9,089 bases of DNA from Candidatus Falkowbacteria bacterium CG23_combo_of_CG06-09_8_20_14_all_49_15 (GTDB taxonomy: Bacteria; Patescibacteriota; Patescibacteriia; Patescibacteriales; UM-FILTER-48-10): contig PCSD01000117.1 of NCBI GenBank assembly GCA_002771615.1, positions 1 to 9,089 of the forward strand, given 5' to 3'. The notes beneath the pieces are model-generated. The model worked only from the letters and a program-made list of their open reading frames with translations, was not told where the DNA came from and did not search any database. Below are positions 5,162 through 9,089 of this stretch, piece after piece. Within the stretch, counting starts at the first letter, position 1. Every line of letters begins with the position of its first letter. The position numbers and the translations under genes are program-made.

Positions 5162-6118
5162 TCATCCGGTCTTATCCGGCTTCGGTTTTAATTTTTTCAG
5201 GCAGTCGGCCAGTTCCGGCGGCAGGCTGATTTGATACTCTCGCCAGTCATTTTCTTTGATTTGGAAAGCGAGCCGTTGTGAAACCAAAAAAACTCTTGAG
5301 AGGCCGATTTTTTTGTTCAGGCGCCGTGTCCTGGCCGTGCCGTAAAGATCGTCGCCCAAAAGCGGATGGCCGAAAGCGGCGAGATGGGCGCGGATCTGGT
5401 GCGTCCGGCCGGTCCGGATGATGATTTTCAGCAGGGTATAATGATAATACTTTTTTTCCACCGTGAAAGAGGTGCGGGCCGGGCGGTTGGCCGCGGTCTG
5501 GCTTTGGCCGCTTTCCGGCCGGGCGGCGATTTTTCCCCGTGTCCGTGCCCGCGCGAGCGGGAAGGAGATTTCCCCTTCGTCTTTCGCGATGTTCCCGTGC
5601 ACCAGGCCGAGGTATTCTTTGCGCACCTGCCGCTCTTGGAATTGCTTTTTCAGATAATCAAATATTTCCGCACGCCGGGCAACGACCACCAAGCCGCTAA
5701 CTTCTTTGTCCAGGCGATGGACGATGCCCGGCCGGGCCGGGTCGTCGCCGACCCGAGCGATTTCCGGGAATTTTTTTTTCAGAATATCGGCCGCGGTCGC
5801 GGCTCCGTGCGCTTCCGGACCGTGCATGACCAGCCCGGCCGGCTTGTTAATGATGATATAATCAGCGGTGGCGTCCAGCACGGGCAGATCTGGCGCCGGA
5901 TGATTGATTTTTTCCGCCTCTGTCCCGGCCAGAGAGTAAACCAGAAGGTCGCCGGCGCGCAGGCGGCAAGACGCGGCTGCTTTGCGATCATTCAATGATA
6001 CAAAACCCTGTTTAATCAGTTTTTGCGCCTGAGCGCGAGAGTGCCCGGGCAGAATAGTCGCGAGCGCGACATCCAGGCGTTTCGCGGCCAAATTATCAGG
6101 AACAATCAATTTGATCAT
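5162..6118 (-). CDS. RluA/RluD-family RNA pseudouridine synthase
   Basis: The 318-residue protein has an N-terminal S4 RNA-binding domain (about 1-60: RLDVAL at 14-19, then SRAQAQKLIKQGFVSLN at 27-43). The RluA-type catalytic domain follows, with IINKPAGLVMHG (89-100), motif II GIVHRLDKEVSGLVVVAR (131-148) and the late GRTHQIRAHLAAFGHPLLGD block (237-256). D137 in HRLD is the expected catalytic aspartate that isomerises uridine in rRNA. The family consensus after HRLD is usually K-D-T-SG; here K-E-V-SG, a mild variation. The S4 domain points to the RluD/RluC type rather than RluA, but the 23S rRNA position cannot be assigned. The upstream glycosyltransferase ends 68 bases before, with a terminator-like hairpin between, so this gene may have separate expression. 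No Shine-Dalgarno is visible. Confidence 0.93.
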   Translation of the reverse strand: MIKLIVPDNLAAKRLDVALATILPGHSRAQAQKLIKQGFVSLNDRKAAASCRLRAGDLLVYSLAGTEAEKINHPAPDLPVLDATADYIIINKPAGLVMHGPEAHGAATAADILKKKFPEIARVGDDPARPGIVHRLDKEVSGLVVVARRAEIFDYLKKQFQERQVRKEYLGLVHGNIAKDEGEISFPLARARTRGKIAARPESGQSQTAANRPARTSFTVEKKYYHYTLLKIIIRTGRTHQIRAHLAAFGHPLLGDDLYGTARTRRLNKKIGLSRVFLVSQRLAFQIKENDWREYQISLPPELADCLKKLKPKPDKTG

Positions 6119-6163
6119 AAGTTTTTAGTTAGCCGGTTTTGGGCCGGAAAAAACGGTTAATAC

Positions 6164-6186
6164 TTTTTTGGCCGTTGGCCAAAAAA
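6164..6186. terminator. Terminator-like hairpin between glycosyltransferase and pseudouridine synthase genes
   Basis: TTTTTTGGCC (6164-6173) and GGCCAAAAAA (6177-6186) form a perfect 10-bp inverted repeat with a 3-base loop. It directly abuts the glycosyltransferase stop codon on the minus strand and, in that direction, ends in six A, so the T-run is in the other arm. The GC part is only four pairs and the loop is tight, so termination may be partial. Confidence 0.5.
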
Positions 6187-7344
6187 TCACAGTTTGATCG
6201 GAGTCGCGCAAATATTTTTGACTTCGGCCGCGCTTTTTTCCAGAGCAAAAATTTCCCGGGCGGCTTGCGCGGTTTGCCGGCTGATTTCCGGCCGCCGGCG
6301 CCGGTCGGCCGCCGCTTGCTTGATGGCTTGGGCCAATTCTTCGGCGCGCGCGCTTTTGACCAGCCAGCCGGTCAAACCGGGCTTGATCAAGGAGTTGAAG
6401 CCGGAATTTTCCACCGCCAGCGCCGGCGCGCCGGCCAGCAGGGCGGCGGCTGTCCAATGCAAGTCATTAAATCCGGGTGCGGGGCTGAGCGGAAAATAAA
6501 GATCAAAGCCGGGGAGCCATTTGCGCCGGCGGCCGGTTTCGCCCACGAACCAGACCAGGCTTTCCAGGCCGATTTTTTTTGCCAGCCATTGCCGCCGCGT
6601 CTTGCCCTCGCCGCCGTCTCCGGCCACGATAATCTGACAGCGGGCGATCATGGCCTGGCAGAGGGCGACCGCTTGGAAAAGAACGTCGGTTTTTTCCAAG
6701 CGGGGCGACAAAGGCGCGAGACCGATAGTAAAGAATTTTTTCCGTTCCAAGGTTTTTTCGCCTTGCGCCAGGGAATTAAAAATCGTTTGTTGGCTCAGTT
6801 CACGCCCGCCGTCAGCGGCGAAAGGGGCGGAGCAAAGATTTTTATCCGGGTAGCCGAAAGTCAAAGCTTTATTGGCGGTTTCTTCGGTAAAATAGATCAT
6901 TTTTACCTTTTGGCTTAAAGAAATAATCAGCCGTTTTTCAACGCGCCCCAGGCCGTTTTCCGGCCAGTCCGGATGCAGGCACCAAGTCGTTGACAGTCTC
7001 AAAGTCCGGCCAAGCAAGCCCAGAAGGATTTTTTCCCGGAGTTGCCAGGCCAGGATATTTTTGATTGGGTAGCGCCAGCGGAAAAAAAATATTTGCCAGG
7101 CCAGAGCCAGCAGGTTGGCCGGCAGGCAGAGCCAAAAGAGCAATTTTTGCCTGGCGGGAATTTTTCCGCTGTCCGGATCCGGAACGAGGCCCGGACCGAA
7201 TAGCCGGAGTTTTTTTTGCGTCCCCGTTTTTTTTCCGCCGAGCGTGAATTTCACTTCTTGCGCCGACAGGATAGCCGCGGACAGATCATTAAAGAAACAA
7301 TCCGTTTCCGGGGCTGAATTGATGAGCAACAGGTTATTCGGCAT
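6187..7344 (-). CDS. GT-B (GT4-like) glycosyltransferase
   Basis: The 385-residue protein has the GT-B two-domain plan. The N-terminal acceptor half includes a hydrophobic patch (about 67-88), probably for membrane contact. The C-terminal nucleotide-sugar half shows FFTIGLAPLSPRLEKTDVLF (204-223), CQIIVAGDGGEGK (236-248), LVWFVGE (263-269) and ALLAGAPALAVENSG (301-315), then LTGWLVKSARAEELAQAI (324-341). This matches the order of GT4 motifs. The usual EGFG-x-EA signature is changed: PGFNDLHWTAAALLAG has no glutamate at either EX7E position, so donor binding or activity may differ. It would transfer a sugar to a lipid-linked or surface glycan at the inner face of the membrane; donor and acceptor are unknown. 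It follows a flippase on the same strand (87-base gap), consistent with a glycan locus. No Shine-Dalgarno is visible. Confidence 0.82.
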   Translation of the reverse strand: MPNNLLLINSAPETDCFFNDLSAAILSAQEVKFTLGGKKTGTQKKLRLFGPGLVPDPDSGKIPARQKLLFWLCLPANLLALAWQIFFFRWRYPIKNILAWQLREKILLGLLGRTLRLSTTWCLHPDWPENGLGRVEKRLIISLSQKVKMIYFTEETANKALTFGYPDKNLCSAPFAADGGRELSQQTIFNSLAQGEKTLERKKFFTIGLAPLSPRLEKTDVLFQAVALCQAMIARCQIIVAGDGGEGKTRRQWLAKKIGLESLVWFVGETGRRRKWLPGFDLYFPLSPAPGFNDLHWTAAALLAGAPALAVENSGFNSLIKPGLTGWLVKSARAEELAQAIKQAAADRRRRPEISRQTAQAAREIFALEKSAAEVKNICATPIKL

Positions 7345-7365
7345 ACTTTTAATAATTTAGACACA

Positions 7366-7383
7366 CGGCTTTTATAAAAGCCG
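7366..7383. promoter_or_regulatory. Perfect 18-bp palindrome between flippase and glycosyltransferase
   Basis: CGGCTTTTATAAAAGCCG is self-complementary over all 18 bases. It sits 21 bases upstream of the glycosyltransferase ATG and 48 bases after the flippase stop. As RNA it could form a 7-bp hairpin with loop TATA; as DNA it could be an operator. No T-run follows on either strand, so it is not a good terminator. Confidence 0.45.
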
Positions 7384-7431
7384 CCTAGACAGCAGATTGG
7401 GAAAATTAGCCTTCAGTCCGGCGTTGGCCGA

Positions 7432-8874
7432 TCATTTTTCTTTTTTAAACCAAAGCGCGAGCCAGTCCTTTCTGGTCTGGCCGGCAATCAGATAAAAGAC
7501 GGCCGCATAGGCCAGGGTGCCGGCCGCGATTTTCAGGATGAGGCCGCTGCGGGCGAACGCGGCCAGGACAAGAGCCAAAGCGCCGGCCGCCAGCAGGGAT
7601 TTGAACGAGGCCAGCCAGTCCGGCCGCCAGCCGGAATATTTTTTCGCGATCAGGATGTTGGCCGCGGCCATGGCCGCTTCGGAATAAACGGTTACCCAGG
7701 CGGCGCCGTAATAGCCGTAGAGCGGGATGAAGATCAAGTAGCCGGCCAGGGCGGTGGCGGCGGTGAAACCGTAGGCGGCAATGATTTTTTTCTGCCGATC
7801 CAGGGCGATGATCGCGTGGGCGGGCAGGGCGCCAAGATAAATGAAGCCAGCCGCCAGGATCAGAATTCGGAGGATTGGCGCCGCGGCCGTGAAATCCGGC
7901 CCGGCAATCAGCCTGACAATATCGTCGGACAGCATGATGGTGCCGACAACGAGCGGCACAGCCAGGAATACCGCGCCATTATGGGCTTGTTTCAAGGCGT
8001 AGAAAAATCTTTCTTTGTGGCCGGCCGCCCAGGCGGCGGCCAGGACCGGCAGGACCAGCCCGGCGATCATGAAAGGCACGGTGATGACCACGTCAATCAA
8101 GCGGTAGGCGGCGCCGTACAGGCCGACTTCGGCGATCAAGCCGATCTGACTCGGTCTTTTGAGCAGGGAAAGCAGGAGGATGTCCGCGCGCAGATAGATC
8201 AGGTTCAAGGCGATGGTTAGGGCGAGCGGCCAGGACAAGCGGATTGCCTCGCGCCAGATATTCCGGTCAAAAGACAGGCCGAACGCGGCCAGCCGCCGGC
8301 CCATCAGATACAGGCCGGCGAAGTGGGCGGCCGAAGCGGCGGCGGTCGCGGCCAGGATGCCGAACAGCCCGCCACCGGCGCGGATGGCCAAAAAGACCGC
8401 CGCGATCAGGACCAGGCGGCCGATGATTTCCGCCAGCGCCGCTTGGGCCATGCGCAGATATTTCTGGAAGAGCCCGATCAGGATCTGGCTCAGGGCGATG
8501 AATAGGAAGGACGGCCAGACGATCAGGCTGCCGATCTTGATGTCCGCGCCGTACGGGAAGAACCAGAGGCCGAGGGGCGCTAAGCCTAAAAATAAAACGG
8601 CGCTCGCGAGCCGGAGGCCGAACAGGGCGGAAAGGATTTTTTTCTCATCCGCGCCGGCCGGCGAAATCAGGCGCACAGTCACCAGGGTCAGGCCCAGGTC
8701 GGCAATAACGGCGAAAGAAGAGAGAAAGGCGATGATCGTGGTGTATTCGCCATAGGCGGTCTGGCCGAGGGAACGGGTGATCATGGCGATGGCGGCCAGC
8801 CCCAGCAGGGTGGAAACGGCTTTGCCGGCAATTTGGACTGCTGTATTCCAGGCGATTTTCGCGGCTAAGGGCAT
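7432..8874 (-). CDS. Wzx/RfbX-like polysaccharide flippase (MOP superfamily)
   Basis: The 480-residue protein is almost entirely hydrophobic helices separated by short charged loops, consistent with about 12-14 membrane spans and the usual 400-500 residue family length. The N-terminus is typical: WNTAVQIAGKAVSTLLGL (9-26), TRSLGQTAYGEYT (33-45) and DLGLTLVTVR (59-68). The C-terminal half has the LPLYGYYGAAW-type motif common in Wzx proteins (here IFIPLYGYYGAAWVTVYSEA). Such proteins flip undecaprenyl-linked oligosaccharide across the cytoplasmic membrane. The substrate is not readable. The adjoining glycosyltransferase supports a surface-glycan pathway, but no polymerase or ligase is in view. 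A plausible promoter (8897-8925) puts the start about 16 nt before the ATG; no Shine-Dalgarno is present. Confidence 0.93.
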   Translation of the reverse strand: MPLAAKIAWNTAVQIAGKAVSTLLGLAAIAMITRSLGQTAYGEYTTIIAFLSSFAVIADLGLTLVTVRLISPAGADEKKILSALFGLRLASAVLFLGLAPLGLWFFPYGADIKIGSLIVWPSFLFIALSQILIGLFQKYLRMAQAALAEIIGRLVLIAAVFLAIRAGGGLFGILAATAAASAAHFAGLYLMGRRLAAFGLSFDRNIWREAIRLSWPLALTIALNLIYLRADILLLSLLKRPSQIGLIAEVGLYGAAYRLIDVVITVPFMIAGLVLPVLAAAWAAGHKERFFYALKQAHNGAVFLAVPLVVGTIMLSDDIVRLIAGPDFTAAAPILRILILAAGFIYLGALPAHAIIALDRQKKIIAAYGFTAATALAGYLIFIPLYGYYGAAWVTVYSEAAMAAANILIAKKYSGWRPDWLASFKSLLAAGALALVLAAFARSGLILKIAAGTLAYAAVFYLIAGQTRKDWLALWFKKEK

Positions 8875-8896
8875 ATTGTATTTTTCGCCATAATTA

Positions 8897-8925
8897 ATTA
8901 TAATAAAGATAGTCCGGTTTTCTAA
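8897..8925 (-). promoter_or_regulatory. Candidate flippase promoter in a divergent region
   Basis: On the minus strand a perfect -10 TATAAT (8897-8902) is preceded, after 17 bases, by a weak -35 TTAGAA (8920-8925). Transcription would begin near 8890, leaving a very short leader. The same 75-base gap must also serve the divergent plus-strand gene, for which TATAAC (8930-8935) is a -10 candidate without a clear -35. Confidence 0.5.
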
Positions 8926-8949
8926 TTATTATAACATAAAAACAATTTT

Positions 8950-9089
8950 ATGAAGAGGAAGTTTTTTCAATTAGCAGGCGGCTTGTTTTTATCCATAATT
9001 TGTTTAGCCGCGCTCTTGTCCGTATCCGGTTTGGAAAAAGCGCGAGCGCAAGAGAAAAGTAATTTATGGCAAATGACCGACAATAAAGA
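8950..9089 (+). CDS. Start of a secreted protein with signal peptide (partial)
   Basis: The frame opens with ATG at 8950 and stays open for 46 codons to the window end. The N-terminus is a classic Sec signal peptide: basic MKRKFF, a hydrophobic core (LAGGLFLSIICLAALLSV at 8-25), then EKARA before QEKSN, giving a likely signal peptidase I cut after ARA at about residue 33. There is no lipobox Cys at the cut. The mature part visible (QEKSNLWQMTDNK) is too short to assign a family. It is transcribed away from the flippase and may encode an envelope or secreted protein. There is no Shine-Dalgarno before the ATG; the leader is A/T-rich. Confidence 0.75.
   Translation, partial: MKRKFFQLAGGLFLSIICLAALLSVSGLEKARAQEKSNLWQMTDNK

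Noticed and set aside
5366..5998. 210-codon plus-strand open frame
   Set aside because: It is antisense to the pseudouridine synthase, which carries all expected motifs.
6139..6918. 259-codon plus-strand open frame
   Set aside because: It is antisense to the glycosyltransferase and has no recognisable domain.
8213..8755. 180-codon plus-strand open frame rich in Arg and Ala
   Set aside because: It is antisense to the membrane-spanning flippase; long shadow frames are common opposite GC-rich hydrophobic genes.

Overview
The window reads as a stretch of ordinary bacterial chromosome, most likely from a small-genome uncultured lineage such as the Candidate Phyla Radiation (Patescibacteria). That is an inference. 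It rests on two tRNA genes without an encoded CCA end, several start codons with no recognisable Shine-Dalgarno sequence, an S15 protein with a long acidic tail, and small hypothetical and surface-glycan genes packed beside core genes. All genes end normally with TAA or TGA, and nothing suggests a recoded stop. No CRISPR array, transposase, integrase or toxin-antitoxin pair was seen.

Layout. Positions 1-81 are the tail of an unrecognised plus-strand gene, followed by a strong hairpin (113-145). On the minus strand come tRNA-Arg(TCT) (967-1040), a small membrane-anchored SAM-dependent methyltransferase (358-909) and tRNA-His(GTG) (227-298). A 35-bp second copy of the tRNA-His 3' half lies just beyond (164-198). 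A plus-strand RNA-metabolism block follows: rpsO (ribosomal protein S15), a NYN/LabA-like putative nuclease and pnp (polynucleotide phosphorylase). rpsO has a good promoter at 1307-1335. pnp has a roughly 300-nt leader holding a two-tier hairpin with a possible alternative pairing. The block ends at a strong terminator (4922-4959).

The right part is on the minus strand, read from high to low coordinates: a Wzx-like flippase (7432-8874), a GT-B glycosyltransferase (6187-7344) and an RluA-family pseudouridine synthase (5162-6118). The flippase and glycosyltransferase suggest a surface-glycan export locus; the pseudouridine synthase is probably a housekeeping neighbour separated by a terminator-like hairpin. 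At the far right a divergent plus-strand gene begins with a clear signal peptide and runs off the window.

How it fits together. S15, the NYN protein and PNPase plausibly form a ribosome/RNA-turnover unit, an elaboration of the classical rpsO-pnp pair. I found no clearly new defence or mobile system. The best leads are the pnp leader structure, the partial tRNA-His duplication, and the NYN gene inserted in the rpsO-pnp pair.
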